Shown: positions 22,410 to 35,789, counted from the stretch's first letter. The stretch is DNA of 64,000 nucleotides from Cervus elaphus (GCF_910594005.1 NC_057835.1:44726001-44790000), one strand, 5' to 3'. Notes: generated by a model from the letters alone, not told the origin. Translations and numbers: made by a program.

Positions 22410-23437
22410 TTATAAAAAAAACATCAGAAGGGCTGTGGTTCAAATAAAATATTAAGAAGTAATAAGCTTTTCTAAAGAGCCTAGAGCCAGAACTGTATTG
22501 CTAAATAATGCCCCACCTCCACCCCACTTTTCTTCTATTCCAGTTAATCACATGACTGATGAGCAACTAAACTGAAACTGTTTAGCTCCCAGGTGATAGC
22601 CTCAAGTGCCTAGAACTCAGTTTAATGATTATGTGACACTTTAAACTCTTTTTTTTTGTTATGTATGATCTTATCGCTTATGAGTAAGCACATAACAAGT
22701 TTATTCAGTATTAAACAAGATAACTAAAGGAGAGCGCTTCTGAAAGCAGCAGTAATAAAAGGTATGTGTGATTTTTATTATTATTATTTTTGCCCCTTTG
22801 GCGATATGGATGAATAACTGGCAATAATAAAGGGCCTATTTGCCCAAAACAAGTTTTCAAAAATAGGAATTTTTTTTGGAATTTATGGATACACTCAAAT
22901 GCCATGAGGTTAACTCAGTTATTGTGAGTTTCCAAAAGGCTTGAATAGCACACTAGTTTCTGAAGAAAGAGATGACACAAACTTTTATTCAAAATTCTGT
23001 AAATTGTAACATTACACCAAATAGAGGAGGTAATGATTTGAAGATAAGAAAATATTGAAAGAAAAAATTTAAAAATGCCTACAACTAAATTATGCCCATT
23101 AATTATGTCTGTATATGCAAGCAATCATTCTGACAAGCATTTTCCTGAATAAATGTTTCAGAACGGAGAGGTATATCTTTGAATTCAGCAGTTCTACTGT
23201 TTTCAAGGTGAAAAATGAAATGCTAAAATTGAAAGGAATATTTATCAAATAAGCATAGGAAAATTTGTAAAATAAAAGTATAAAAGACCACAATATAACA
23301 ATATATCAATGGGAATTGTCAGGTTAGAACCAAAAGACTATGTCATTAATAATCAATATAATAAACAGATACAGGAAATATAAACTTCTATGATATCAAG
23401 CTCAAATGACATATAAATTCCAAATAATTATCATTAC
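22410..23437. other. IL7 intron 3, no repeat recognised
   Basis: A short AT-rich intron between exons 4 and 3. No transposon signature seen. Confidence 0.6.
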
Positions 23438-23518
23438 CTTATTATCATCACATGAATGTTTTTTAAAAAAGTTAGGTTCGTTATTCAGGCAATTGCTATC
23501 AAAGTTTATCATGTTGTC
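23438..23518 (-). CDS. IL7: IL7 exon 3
   Basis: This 81-nt exon encodes 27 residues, [20 protein letters not shown] then HSCDDNK, matching the segment of IL-7 after the first helix. It contains two conserved disulfide cysteines, in SNCLNN and HSCDD. The acceptor is ttacag before 23518 and the donor is gtaatg after 23438. Both ends fall between codons, so skipping this exon would keep the frame but remove two disulfide cysteines. It is too short to appear as a free-standing ORF and was found by scanning for the IL-7 reading frame. It lies 1.0 kb from exon 4 and about 35 kb from exon 2. Confidence 0.97.
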
Positions 23519-23825
23519 CTGTAATAAATAATATAAAATAATATGGTTAAACTGGGGACCTTTCTAGTATGTTGTAATTATAAAAATAACAATGTTATAA
23601 TATTTGGTATTTATATGTGCATTTTTAGGAAAACAGCCTGGCTCAGCTGACTAGGCAGAATAGTTTTCTATAATTGAAGAATAAACAAGTATATACACAA
23701 ACCCTTAAAAAGAGCTTCCCTAGACTCCATAGTTTAATTCAAGAAATGAGAGAAACTGGTTCTTGGGAGGGGGTAATGAAAGTATCTATTTTAGTAGTTG
23801 TACTATATAGGAGTTGTACTATATG

Positions 23826-23922
23826 GGAGAAGGGAATGGCAACCCACTCCAGTATTCTTGCCTGGAGAATTCCATGGACAGGGGAGCCTGGCAGGCTGCA
23901 GTCCATGGGGTCGAAAGGAGTC
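23826..23922 (+). mobile_element. Bov-A SINE fragment in IL7 intron 2
   Basis: gagaagggaatggcaaccca through gcaggctgcagtccatgggg. The tRNA head is missing. Confidence 0.85.
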
Positions 23923-24896
23923 TTTCACTATATAGGAAACACTATAAATTTAGAAATCATGAAGTTGAGATTCATTTAAGCAGTTATTTGGCCCAGTTTC
24001 CTGACACAATCAAACAGTGACAAAGAATTAAGAATGATTTACTTGACAGAGTAAAGTTGAAATTCATTCTACAGCATTTTAAACAAACCAGTTGGGGATG
24101 TTTGAGGTAGAATTTTGCTGTGAAAAAGTGAGACTGAATGTGTGTATTGTCATATAGGAGTGGGAAGGCAGACTGGCACATTCTCATTTTTCTTATCTAA
24201 GATATTATCTTATCTAAGGAATTTCTTATCTTTAGAAGGTGGGGATTTAGAATGCAGTTGACATATTAGAATTTCCTAAGGATTCAGATTCTTTATTCAC
24301 AGGATTGGACTAGCTCTGTCCAGCAAACTAGCAATTCCATGATATCAAAGCTTCTATCGAGCAATCTTAGCCTATGTGTTGTCATCAAAGAAACACAAAA
24401 AGTGGGGTAAGGGCAGGATTTAATCATGGGCTTCTAATCTTCATCTGCCTCTCAGAAAAATATGCATTAGTCTTCGCACCTGTGAAAAGCATAAATAGTC
24501 TCTGGGTTTATCCTGACATTAAATGTATATATTATCTGTTTTACCTGTAAGAATTATACAGCCTGAATATGTAATCATTCATATAACCATTCAACACTTC
24601 CTACAGGTCAGTGTGCAAGGTTCTCTGCCAAGCTTAATGGGAAAACAAAGATAAAAAAAAAAGTTGCATTTTCTTGTGCCCATAAAGGGCAGATGCTGCA
24701 TCCTTTGACACTTGTACATCATTTCTTATGTTTGTGAAAGTATGCTTACATAAACAAGATTTGTTAGCACCAACCATCCTAGTCATACTGCAAATATCTC
24801 AAGTGCAAATAGATATATTTTTCTATAACTATCCTCATGTTGCCATTATAATAATACACATTCCTGAAAAGATAGTGGAGAATTAATGTTCTCTGC

Positions 24897-25219
24897 AAGG
24901 AGATCCAACCAGTCCATCCTAAAGCAGATCAGTCCTAGGTGTTCATTGGAAGGACTGATGCTGAAGCTGAAACTGCAGTACTTTGGCCACCTCATGCGAA
25001 GAGTTGACTCATTGGAAAAGACCCTGATGCTGGGAGGGATTGGGGGGAGGAGGAGAAAGGGATGACAGAGGATGAGATGGCTGGATGGCATCACTGACTC
25101 GATGGACATGTATTTGAGTAAACTCCGGGAGTTTGTGATGGACAGGGAGGGCTGGCGTGCTGCGATTCATGGGGTCACAAAGAGTTGGACACGACTGAGC
25201 GACTGAACTGAACTGAACG
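24897..25219 (+). mobile_element. BovB LINE 3' end
   Basis: Sense BovB tail from ggagatccaaccagtccatc, through gaaactgcagtactttggcc, to the terminal cgactgaactgaactgaac. Confidence 0.93.
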
Positions 25220-25325
25220 TTCTCTCATTTTCCTATTGACTTATATTTAGCCTCAAGAAGGACAATAAATCATTCATACATTTCTCTCTGATAAGACATG
25301 CATTTTGTTTTTGCCATGTTATTAC

Positions 25326-25533
25326 TGTTGTTTAGTTGCTAAGTCACATCCAACTGTTTTGCAACCCCATGGACTGCAGCCTGCCAGGGTCTCTATCCAT
25401 AGGATTTCCCAGGCAAGAATACTGGAGTGGCTTGCCATCTCCTTCTCCAGGGGATCTTCTGACCTAGGGATTGAACCTACGTCTCCCACATTGGCAGTCG
25501 GATTCTTTACCACTGAACCACCTGGGAAAGCCC
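25326..25533 (-). mobile_element. Bov-tA SINE
   Basis: Reverse copy: ttgtttagttgctaagtcac through ccaggcaagaatactggagt to cacctgggaaagccc. Confidence 0.9.
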
Positions 25534-25539
25534 TGTTTT

Positions 25540-26895
25540 GGCCACACAATGCCTCCAAAAAAAAAAAAAGATTAACAAATATGCAGCTATCTGAATGACA
25601 TTTTTCAATTTACCAAAAATTATAATATGGAATAGTACCTATTTCTTGCAGCATTTTAATAAATTGCATGAGACATGAATATTTGAAAATCCATATTAAT
25701 TAAGCCACTGCTCTAGGTATTTTAACAAGACTCATTTTTGGCAGATACAGAAAGGTAATATTGTACCAGGTGATTTGTTTGTCAAATGTTTGCAGAAGTA
25801 GATAAAATTGTTACTTAGAAGGTTGACATAAAACTCCTATAGAAGTCACAAGTATAACTGAATAGTTAACTTTAGTTTGCATTTTATGACTAAATTTAAC
25901 ATAAACATAAATGAGTAACAACTACAGTTGCTTTCTGCAATTGTTTTCATTTAATCCCTATGAGAAAGATGGTTCAGACTAAGATTTATAGAATCATAGA
26001 GTTGGAAAGAAGCTTATACATCCATCTTTTGATTTAGAAAATAGCACAATTACTTTATCAGTAGTTTATTAAAGGAATCTTGACATATTTGAATATTCAT
26101 ATTTATTATGAATATGAAAAACAAGAGACAATCCAAGATCACATTGACTATGAACTCAATATTCTCCAGTAAAAACATTATGTTATCTATGTTGTTCCTT
26201 AAATACCTAATGTCCTTTCCATTTGTAGAATTACATATTCTTTCATTGCAGCATAGTTTTCTTCTATCTTTGAAATTTTTCTATTGCATTCATAGCAGTC
26301 CCTTCCTCAGAAACACTAACTACTTACAAAATTGATTTCTATTTCACTTTTTATTTTATATATTTTCTTTGATTTTTTTTTTTCAAGATTCACTTTTGTG
26401 TGGTTTTTGCCAACATGCCTTTGATATGCCTGTTCTAATTGGACACTCATGGTCACATGTGGTCTAAGTGAACTACTGTCTATTTACAGCTTATAAATGA
26501 TTCTCATCAGCAGCTACATAACTGATGGCTCCCTCCTTTCTACTCTTCTTCTATTTTGTAGGTCTGGGATTAAGGATTGGGGTTTGGACATAGAAAAGAA
26601 AGATTTAATCTCATGGCTTACTATTCTTTGAAAATGAACTTGGTCCCTACAGAAATTTTCTTCCATTTCTGATTATCCCTATTACAACCCACTCATGGCC
26701 CAAAATCTTATGACATAAAAAGATTCATTTGGAGGACCCTTTGAAAAGTGAAACTTCTTTTTAATGCAATTTGTAATCTGTATGAAATTTGAAAAAGTCT
26801 ATATTGTTCTTGGAATACTATTTGAAATGTTACAGATTTTACCGTTAGTCAGGTAGCTTATCGGATTATAGTAAGAATTGGTAGCTAATTCCTAG
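25540..26895. other. Intron 2 stretch, no exon seen; faint old repeats possible
   Basis: AT-rich. A 75-codon plus-strand frame at 26108-26335 has no recognisable motif. Confidence 0.45.
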
Positions 26896-26899
26896 CTTA

Positions 26900-27890
26900 A
26901 ATGAAAAATCATTCATTTATTCTTCAATCAACTACTTGTTGAACATCTACCATGTACCTTATAGTAACTGGGGATAGAACTGTGATCAAGATTACAGATG
27001 GCTCCTTCCTTCAAGAAATTTACCTCTGGTGTTAAAGACAGACATCAATCCAATAACCGCAATCAAATCTCAAGTTGATAATTGTCATAAACTAAAAGTA
27101 TATGCTACCATGAAAGCCTATAAAGAATTTTATTTAGGAAGTTCAGTAAAGACTTCCCTGAGAAAGGAACACATCAACTGAGACCTGTAGCGTGAGTAAA
27201 CTAGAGAAAAAGGAAACAGAGGAGGTGAAAAGATACAGAAAACAGCATTTATGGCTTCAGGTCAATAAGACGGAACAACAGCAAATATGCTGCTGGATGA
27301 AAGAGTAAGAAAGCTAGTATACAGCAGAGAAAGCAAGAGAAATCACTGGTTCCATATGAAACAGACAGTCTAGAGGATACCAGATTATGCAGGGGCTTAA
27401 CATGTTAAGGACCTTGATCCTCAAATTAATTAATGACTAAATACTTTTTTGAAGGATCATGTTAATATCCACATGATAAATGGTTCGAAAGGGTTCAAGA
27501 ATGTAATAGGAGGCTATTATATACTCAGTGCTTGAAATAATAGTTTATTGGACTTGGTAGTAGGAAAGAATGTAGCGATAGTTAAATTGACTCAAGAAAT
27601 ATATAGAAAGCAAATAAAACATGATTTGAGAATTAAAGTTAATGAAGACTGACAGACCAGGGATGATTCCTTGGTCTCTGGTGTGTGTGACACAATACAC
27701 TATGTTGTCATTCACTGAGATAGGGCATAGTAGAAGAGATGGTGTGAATAAAATGTTTGATTTTAAATAGATTAAGTTGACATTCAGGATCCAAGAGCAT
27801 ACACAGAGAAACCAAAAAGTTGGAAAAACTGGCGAATAGATAGTTTTAACAAGGTGGTGATCCATAATGTACAATGCCAACCAAGAGGTC
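26900..27890 (+). repeat. Ancient mammalian interspersed repeat (family not assigned), long copy
   Basis: About 1 kb in conserved order: acttgttgaacatctaccat, ctggggatagaactgtgatc, ttatgcaggggcttaacatg, gaatgtaataggaggctatt and catagtagaagagatggtgt. Same family as 7780-8280 and 46820-47620. Confidence 0.65.
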
Positions 27891-28154
27891 AAGTAAGTTG
27901 TCTTGTACAAAATCTATGCCCATAAAAAAAGCAAAACGAAATTAGAAAAACAAAACCTAACCTGCTATGATTTTATCAGAGTCTAACCTATCTGGGGTAA
28001 GAAAAACACTCAATATCAGTCCTTGCTCCACATCCTTTCTCACATAAGTTGGTAGGCATTAGAAGCACTAGTAAAGTTTACAGTCCAGGAGCACAAACAT
28101 ATCAAAGGACTGAGACTTAATTGATGGACTATAAAATGCTTCCCACCTCCCCAC

Positions 28155-28353
28155 TTTAAAGCTGGCTTGGAACTAAACATTCAAAGAATGAAGATCCTGG
28201 CATCTGGTCCCATCCTTCATGGCAAATAGATGGGAGAAAATTGGAAACTGAGAGACTACTTTCTTGGGCTCCAAAATCACTAGAGATGGTGACTGCAGCC
28301 ATGAAATTTAAAGATACTTGCTTCTTGAAGAAAAGCTATGGCAAACCTAGACA
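28155..28353 (+). mobile_element. BovB LINE internal fragment
   Basis: Sense BovB ORF piece downstream of the YADD region: gaagatcctggcatctggtc, tcatggcaaatagatgggag, gctccaaaatcactagagat and gtgactgcagccatgaaatt. It stops abruptly where L1 sequence starts. Confidence 0.85.
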
Positions 28354-29435
28354 ACAATACTTAATGGTGAGAAACTCAAAACTTTCCTATAATTAGGAAC
28401 AAGGAAAAGATGTCCCTCTCATCATTGCTTATCAACACTATGTCAAAAATCTTAGGTGATTTGATAAGAAACGAAAAGGAAATAAAAGATTTACAAATTA
28501 GGAAGGATGAAATATAACTGTCCTTTTAACTATATGACATCATAATTTACATAGACAATCCTAAAGAATCAACAGAAAAAAAAAAATCTCCTGGAGCTAA
28601 TAAATGATCATGTGAGGTCGCAGTATACAAAGTTAGACAAAATTAATAGTTTTCCTCCATACCAGCAATGAGCAAATGTAATTTGAATTTAAAAACACAA
28701 CAGTGTTTACAGTACTTAGGTATAAATCTAACAAAATATATACAAGATCTTTATGAAGAAAACTACACAACTCTGGCGAAAGATCAAAGGAGACTTAAAT
28801 AAATGGAAAGATCGTCCACGTTGATGGATTGGAAGATTCAACCTTGTCAAGATGTTTGTTATCCCAACTTGGCCTATGGATTTATCATAAACTCAATTTC
28901 AGCAAGTTATTATGTGAATATCAACAAACTGATTCTAAAACTTATATGGAGAGGCAAAAGATCTAGAATAGCCAATTCAATTTGGATAGAGAAGATTAAG
29001 TCATAGAACTGACTCAGAAACTATAGCAAAAAACTGACTGATAAACCACAGCAGTCATGATTGTGTGACAGTGGTCAAAGAATAGACAAATAGACCTGTT
29101 TGCAACACAACAGAGAGCCCACATAAACCCACAAACTCGGTCAACTGGTCTTTGATAAAGGAGTAAAGAGAATACAATGGAACAAAGCCCCTTCAGCAGT
29201 GCTGGAACTGGATATCCACATGCAAAACAATTTATCCAGACCTTATACTCTTCATAGAGTAACTCAAAATGGATCACAGTCCTAAATCTAAAATACATAA
29301 CCGTAAAGCCTAGATGATAACATAGGGGAAAATCTAGGTGATCTTGGGTAAAGCTCTGACTTTTTATATATAATTCCAAAGGCATGATTCTTGAAGGATA
29401 TAACTGATACTGTACTTCACTAAAGTTAAAACTTC
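28354..29435 (+). mobile_element. L1 ORF2 fragment, sense
   Basis: Degraded RT/C-terminal coding: tacttaatggtgagaaactc, ctacacaactctggcgaaag, cttatatggagaggcaaaag, agaccttatactcttcatag. The 67-codon frame at 28803-29006 belongs to it (KLILKLIWRGKRSRIANSIW). Confidence 0.88.
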
Positions 29436-29665
29436 AAAACACATACATATACATACATATATACATATATATACTTCCCCTGATTACAATAATTATAGTA
29501 GCACTATTCACATCCATATATATGGATAGGTGTGTGATAAAGTATATATTATATATATGTAGTATATAAAACATATATAAAATGTATAATATACATGATA
29601 GCATTATGCATATCCATACCATAACATACTTTTTATATAGTACAAACACATGTACATACAAACAC
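29436..29665. repeat. TA/CATA-rich low-complexity tract
   Basis: Alternating catata and tatata steps. The reverse 75-codon frame here is a translation of this tract. Confidence 0.85.
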
Positions 29666-29999
29666 TTCTCTTTGAAAACAAAATTGGCAAAATAAACTTT
29701 TTATAGGGACTTGTTTACATAGACAGTGGGGCACCAACAGAAAATTAACATGCTGTCCATTTAATGGCTGCATCTGTGATTAGTCTTGCATGCACAGTAT
29801 CTGATTTCTTAAGAATTTAAATGTTTTAAAATATCATTTAATATCAGCATTCCAGCCAGAGGTTATTTTAGCCAGACAAGGTGAATACCAAGACAGGAGT
29901 GTAACATTCTCTTGCCACCTAGGATCCCATAAAGTGGCCCAGTATACACTGAAACCATAGATTCTTGCCTTAGCTCTATTAAACCACAGACATTTTAAA

Positions 30000-30330
30000 A
30001 ACTGAGTCATAACTGACATATAATATTAGGTTTAAGCATTCAATAATTAGATATTTGTGTATACTGCAAAATGATCACTGCTATAAGTCTAGTTCACTAA
30101 GTTTAACACCTACCACTACATATAGTTAAAATGTTTTCTCCTATGATGAGAACTCTTGAGATTTACTCTGTTAGCAATTTTCAAGATATATATACAGTAT
30201 TAATAACTATAGGCACTGTGCTGTATATTATATTCCCAAGATTGAATTCCCAGTTTTATGGGATCATTCTGCTTTATACCATAATGACAGCTTGTTTGGT
30301 TAGCTCCCCCTTGCATTCTTAAGTCTTCCA
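30000..30330 (-). mobile_element. Older L1 3' UTR, antisense
   Basis: taactgacatataatattag, tgcaaaatgatcactgctat, gcaattttcaagatatatat and taactataggcactgtgctg are in the order of mammalian L1M 3' UTRs in reverse. Confidence 0.75.
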
Positions 30331-30587
30331 GTTTGGGAAATAAAGTATTTTCTCACCCTACTTGTATTATGGCATTTTGATTTTGGTTTGCATGATATAG
30401 TTTTCCCATCTGTTGACTTTTTAAATTATTTTGAACATAAAAATATTTTTATGTCATCTATAGTGCTTACATGTCATTATTCAAACAATACTAAAATGTA
30501 TAATGAAAAACTTTCCAATTTTTCTCCACTGTCCCGACTAGAATCACCTCCCCAAGGTGATTCATATTAGCAGTTTGCTAAGAATAT

Positions 30588-30840
30588 TTTTTAAAATTGG
30601 TTTTAATTGGAAGATAATTGTTTTACAATATTATGCTGTTTTCTGCCATATATCAACATGAATAGGCAATAGGCATATGTATGCCCCCTCATTCCTGAAC
30701 CTCTCTCCCACCTCCCACCCCATCCCACTCATCTAAGTTATCACAGGGCACTGGATTTGAGCCACCTGTGTCATACAGCCAGTTTCTGCTGACTATCTAA
30801 TTTTACATATGATAATATATATGTTTCAATGCTTCTTGCT
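30588..30840 (-). mobile_element. Ruminant L1 3' UTR end, antisense
   Basis: ttttaattggaagataattg, cctctctcccacctcccacc and taagttatcacagggcactg; the same family as 11660 and 20335. Confidence 0.88.
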
Positions 30841-31079
30841 CAAAAAAAAAAGCTATGCATATGTGTAATGTGCATTCAAAATTCACAGATATAAATGATA
30901 TATAGGGTTTATGAAAGCATGTTCCTCTACCATTTAAAATATAGGATCATAAAATATATATTACTCCTCAATCTGTTATGTATTATTTTCACTTTATATT
31001 ATGATCTTTATGATCATCATTCTAAGTTAAATATATCTTTTTAAAATAACTGCATAATCTACATTAAGTGTATTCTGAG

Positions 31080-31860
31080 GTTTATTCAACACTTCTCTCA
31101 TTGATGAAAAAACTCAATATTTGTTCAACAAACATTGCTACAATAGACATCTTTGTATGTGTATTTGTATGTGTATATTATTGTTATTTAGTTGCTAAGT
31201 TGTGTCCAACTCTTTTGTGACCCCATGCACGGCAGCCTGCCAGGCTCCTCTGTCCATGGGATTTGCCAGGCAAGAATACTGGAGTGGGTTGCCATTTCCT
31301 TCTCCAGGGGATCTTCCCAACCCAGGGATCGAACCTGCATCTCCTGCGTTAGAAGGAAGATTCTTTACCGCTAAGCCACTAAGGAAGCCCATATATATGT
31401 TATCTCCTTTTATATTAATTTTTGCATTTTTATAGAATTAGTTTACATAATTGAGATGCTGAAGGGAATGGTATATCCTTTTAAAAATTGTTATGTTCAG
31501 TACAAATGATTCACATTTCCACCAGCAAATGTGTCCATTTTGTCACATCTTTGCCAGCACCAGATGTCATAAGCCTTTAACAATTTTACCAATCCTGATA
31601 TGTGAAAATTTGTGCCTCATTATAGCTTAAATTTGCATCTTCATGACTACTAGAGGGTGAGCATAATTTTATGTTAATTGGCAATTTGCATCTCCTTTTC
31701 TATGAACAGCCTCTTCTTAGCCATTTTCTTAAGTTGTTTGTCTTTTAATGATCAGTTTCTACATTTTATATTAGGAATTTTTAAAAACTTTCTCTATGTT
31801 TTGTTTCAGGTGCGTCTCTCATATAACATACTTTTTATACAATTAGTTTAAAATTCAGAG
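31080..31860 (-). mobile_element. Older L1 3' UTR, antisense, split by a SINE
   Basis: Contains acacttctctcattgatg, caacaaacattgctacaata, then after the SINE tgattcacatttccaccagc, atctttgccagcaccagatg and actactagagggtgagcata. Confidence 0.75.
31180..31390 (-). mobile_element. Bov-tA SINE inserted in L1
   Basis: Reverse copy: ttatttagttgctaagttgt through cccagggatcgaacctgcat to ctaaggaagccc. Confidence 0.92.
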
Positions 31861-32255
31861 ATTAAAATAATACAGATATTTATTACTATTTTATGCTCCT
31901 TTTCATCTGTTTTGTAATTTTGGTATGTTGTTGGCTTTAGCATTTATTCTTTGTTATAACTAATTAAGCTCTGATATTCAAGAAAGGGAAGATACTTAAT
32001 ACAGTAATTTAATAGCTAAAGTGTTTTCTAATAAATTTTATGCTATAATTCTAAGGTCAATATATAGTGCTACTAATTAACAACCGAAAGTTAATTAATC
32101 AAAGCTCTGAGGTTACCAAAATATAATTATGTTCATTCCAGTCCTTCCTAAAACCAAGAGTAGCTAAAGCAAAGCAATTCTAATAAAATTTATTGTCACT
32201 TTGCTTCTTATTTAACTTACATTCATGAAATAATGTTTCACATTGTTTGTCTCCA

Positions 32256-32466
32256 AGAGCTTCCCTGGTGGCTGACACAGTAGAGAATCTGCCTGCAATG
32301 CAGGACACTTGGGTTCAGTCCCTGGGTCTGGAAGATCTCCTGAACAAGGAAATGGCAACCCATTCCAGTATTCTCTCCTGGGAAACCCCACAGACAGAGG
32401 AGCCTGGTGGGCTATAGTCCATGGGGTTGCAAATGTTTGGCCATGACTGAGTGACTAGCATAGTAC
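32256..32466 (+). mobile_element. Bov-tA SINE
   Basis: agcttccctggtggctgaca through gttcagtccctgggtctgga to gccatgactgagtgactagc. Confidence 0.9.
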
Positions 32467-32644
32467 ATAAAAGCAGAAATACAGAGTTAAAAGCTTTAAC
32501 AATATTGACAGTCATTCTGTAGAGAACGGTCCAGGAATAAAAGCAAAAAACACCAGTCCAAAAACAATATTGAAAATGACTATATTATCAAATACAGAGT
32601 GTCAAAATAATATCATAAAACTACCCTCCATATACTTTTCATGC

Positions 32645-32790
32645 AGAAAAGCTAGAAAAGAGTCAAACATGACTGAGCACACACGCATGCATGCACATAC
32701 ACATATATGTATAACAGAATCACTTTGCTATACACCAGAAACTAATACAACGCTGTAAATCAACTATACTTCAATAGAAAAAATTTAAAA
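32645..32790 (+). mobile_element. SINE tail joined to an L1 3' end
   Basis: agagtcaaacatgactgagc (Bov-A end), then a CA/TA spacer, then aatcactttgctatacacca and aactatacttcaatagaaaa, the sense L1 terminus. Confidence 0.75.
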
Positions 32791-32794
32791 GTCA

Positions 32795-33450
32795 ATCGGC
32801 CAGCAGAATTCATTAGAAGCACTTATAGTGTTATGTATACAGAACAAAGGAGGATACCACAAAAGGGTAACAAGTAAATCTTAGTTTCAAACCCATCCTT
32901 TATCTTGTGTAAAATTGTCTATGCATGGTATGCCTTTTCTGGAAGTGAATATATATGTTTTATTTATGGGATGCCTTTCCAGTGTTAAAACACACCTTAG
33001 ATACATAACTTGATGTTTTATTCAGTTGTGTTAATCAAGTTGTGGCTTTGTAAGCTTGGGGATAAGAAACAGTGTTCCGGGAATGGTATGATTCAGCAGT
33101 TGGCAGATTTCAGTAAATATCAATGTTCATGTCAAATAGAAATACATAATAGTTACTGAAATCTGGCGTCATATCCATCTATAGTTGGTGCAGTGCCATG
33201 GATCAAGAAGTTGTGCATATCCACTCTGGATATGTAGGAAATGTTATTATGAGACATATATAAAAGTTTCATACAGGGCATCCATTCCGTGTGTCTTCTA
33301 AATAGACTGCAGTCCTACTTCAGTACCATGGAAAGAACACTGCAACTGAGATGTGGGTAACTACATCTTAGTATTTCCATTGCTGACCTTAAATAATTTT
33401 CCAGCAGTAATAAACTTACAGAGATTATGTAAGCCAAATTTCTAATCTTA
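32795..33450. other. Intron 2 stretch, nothing recognised
   Basis: No transposon or exon signature seen. Confidence 0.45.
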
Positions 33451-33454
33451 TGAA

Positions 33455-33590
33455 TTATAATAGAAAAGTGAGGCAAAACAGCAGTCAACTGACTTGTCCA
33501 AGTCTCAAAGTCAAAGTGGCAAAGCTGGGACTCTGACCCTAACATTTTCATTGCAGACCAGTGGGCCTATTAATACAGCACTGTGCTAAC
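33455..33590 (-). repeat. MIR SINE
   Basis: gaggcaaaacagcagtcaac, cttgtccaagtctcaaagtc and ggcaaagctgggactctgac, as in reverse MIR. Confidence 0.65.
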
Positions 33591-34283
33591 CTAAGGTAGC
33601 TTCTCCTTGAATTTCCTTATCTGTAATATGAGTTTGTTGAACCTGAGCAGTGGTTTTCACACACCATATTCCATGTAATCCTAGGGTTCCACAGGATGAC
33701 TTGAGGACCACTTGGAAATAAGCATGAGATGATGCATAATAGTCAAGACTCAGGGCCTCACTGGAGTTTTACGTAGGATTCATTTGAAAAAAAGTTTCAT
33801 GGATAAATAGAAATTTGAAAAAACACAGTTACTGGTGATTCACTTTTAAGTTCTATAAATGCAGAGTCATCATATATATGTTTAAATTTTAATAGAATTT
33901 CACCCTCATAAATCAAGTAATTTATAGTCTCCTCTTTTTCTCTCCAGCTGCTGGGAGTCATTTCAGTCCCACTACTCCTTTTGGAAATTTTCATCTAAGA
34001 ACTCCATTCACTTACTATTTACTACTTTTTGTTTACTTGTTTCCAGTGTGAGAGCTACACTTAACTAGTCTTTAAGTTTTCCATTGTATCTTCATGTAAT
34101 CAAAATTTACTGATTGAAGAATGATGATTACACTTATCACACATTACCAAAATTTCAGAGAACACCAGTCATATGTAAACTCTGAATTCAGAAATAACTC
34201 ATCTTTCTGAATGCTTCTCAACTCCAGTTTATTTTATGAGCCGTATGAGTTACCTTTCTGAATCCAGACCTAATTCTACTGTT

Positions 34284-34501
34284 GTGCATATTACGGTGCT
34301 TCAGTCATGTCCAACTATTTGCAACCCAAGGACTGTAGCCCACCAGGTTCCTCTGTCCATGGGGATTCTCCAGGCAAGAATATTGGAGTGGATTGCCATG
34401 CCCTCCAGGGGTTCTTCCAGACCCAGGTATTGAACCTGCATCTCTTATGTCTCCTACATTGGCAGGCAGGTTCTTTACCACTAGCGCCAACTGGGAAGCC
34501 C
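34284..34501 (-). mobile_element. Bov-tA SINE with target duplication
   Basis: Reverse Bov-tA flanked by the 12-bp direct repeat aattctactgtt at 34272-34283 and 34502-34513, giving exact insertion boundaries. Confidence 0.95.
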
Positions 34502-34524
34502 AATTCTACTGTTAGGGAGTTTAA

Positions 34525-34690
34525 AAAGTCATCAGTGGCTCCTTATTACCTAGTCCTAGAAAGTCAGGTTCACATTCCTCAGGTTGCCATGCAAGGCCTT
34601 CCAAGATCTGATCACAGCCTAACTTCCAAACCTTATGCATACATCTCAATCAATGCTCAAGCCACATCGGCTGTTGGCTGCTAAATGTGA
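34525..34690 (+). repeat. L2 LINE fragment
   Basis: ctagtcctagaaagtcaggt, ccatgcaaggccttccaaga and tctgatcacagcctaacttc resemble the L2 3' region (CAAGGCCCTTCA-like). Confidence 0.6.
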
Positions 34691-34859
34691 CTTCCTAGCC
34701 CCCATATTTAATAAGTTACTGTCTCTATGTATTTTATCTTAAATTATCAGCACTATCCTGTTGTGTTGTAATTCTTTATTTAAGAGTTTGTCTTTCAAAA
34801 CTGTTCTTTCAAGACTGGAACTTGGTCTTGTGGACTTTTTTTTTTAATACTCATGTTCA

Positions 34860-35785
34860 ATATCTAATAGATTAACAAGAGATTAATTTCCAAAATATAC
34901 AAACAACTCATATAGCTTAATATAAAAAAACAATAAAAATGGGTAGACCACCTAAATAAACGTTTTCTCTAAAGAAATCATACAGATGGCCAACAGGCAC
35001 TGAAATGATGGTCAATTTCACTAATTAACATGCAAATCAAAACCATAAGGAGGTATCGCCTCACACCAATCAGAATGGCCATCTTTAAAAAGTCTAAAAA
35101 TAATAAATGCTGAAGAGAGTGTGGAGAAAAAGGAATACTTTTACACTGTGGTGGAAAAGTAAACTGGTATAGTCACTATAGAGAGCAGAATGAAGGCTTC
35201 TAGAGTTGCAGTAGGATCCAGCAATCCCACTCCTGGGCATGTATCTGGAGAAAACTCCAATTCAAAAAGATATATGCAGGCTAGTGTTCATAGCAGCATT
35301 ATTCTAGGACAGGGAAGCAACCCAAATGTCCATCAACAGATGAGTGGATTAAGAAGATATGGTACATATATACAATGGAATATCACTGAGTCAAAAAAAG
35401 AATGAAATAATGTCACTTGCAGGAACATGGATGGACCTAGAGATCATCTCATGAAGTGAAATAAGTCAAAGACAAATAATTAATATTACTCATATGTAGA
35501 ATCTAGAAAATGATACACATGAACTTATTTTAAAACATAAATATATTTACAGACATAGAAAACAAACTTACGGTTACCAAAGAGTAAGGAGGGAGGTGAG
35601 GAGTGATAAATTAGGAGTTTGGGATTAACAGATACACACTACTTACTATATACAAAATAGATAACCAACAAGGACTGACTGTATAGCACAGCAAACTATA
35701 CTCAGTATCTTGTACTAACCTATAATGAAAAAGAATCTGAAAAGGAATGTACATACATGTATAACTGAAAAAAATAACAGGTTGC
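34860..35785 (+). mobile_element. L1 3' region and 3' UTR, sense
   Basis: ORF2 C-terminal remnants (aatgtccatcaacagatgag, ggtacatatatacaatggaa) followed by the ruminant/cetartiodactyl 3' UTR (taggagtttgggattaacag, aaccaacaaggactgactgt, atgtataactgaaaaaaata). Confidence 0.92.
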
Positions 35786-35789
35786 ATAT

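Noticed and set aside
29014..29385. 123-codon minus-strand ORF
   Set aside because: Antisense translation of an L1 ORF2 fragment.
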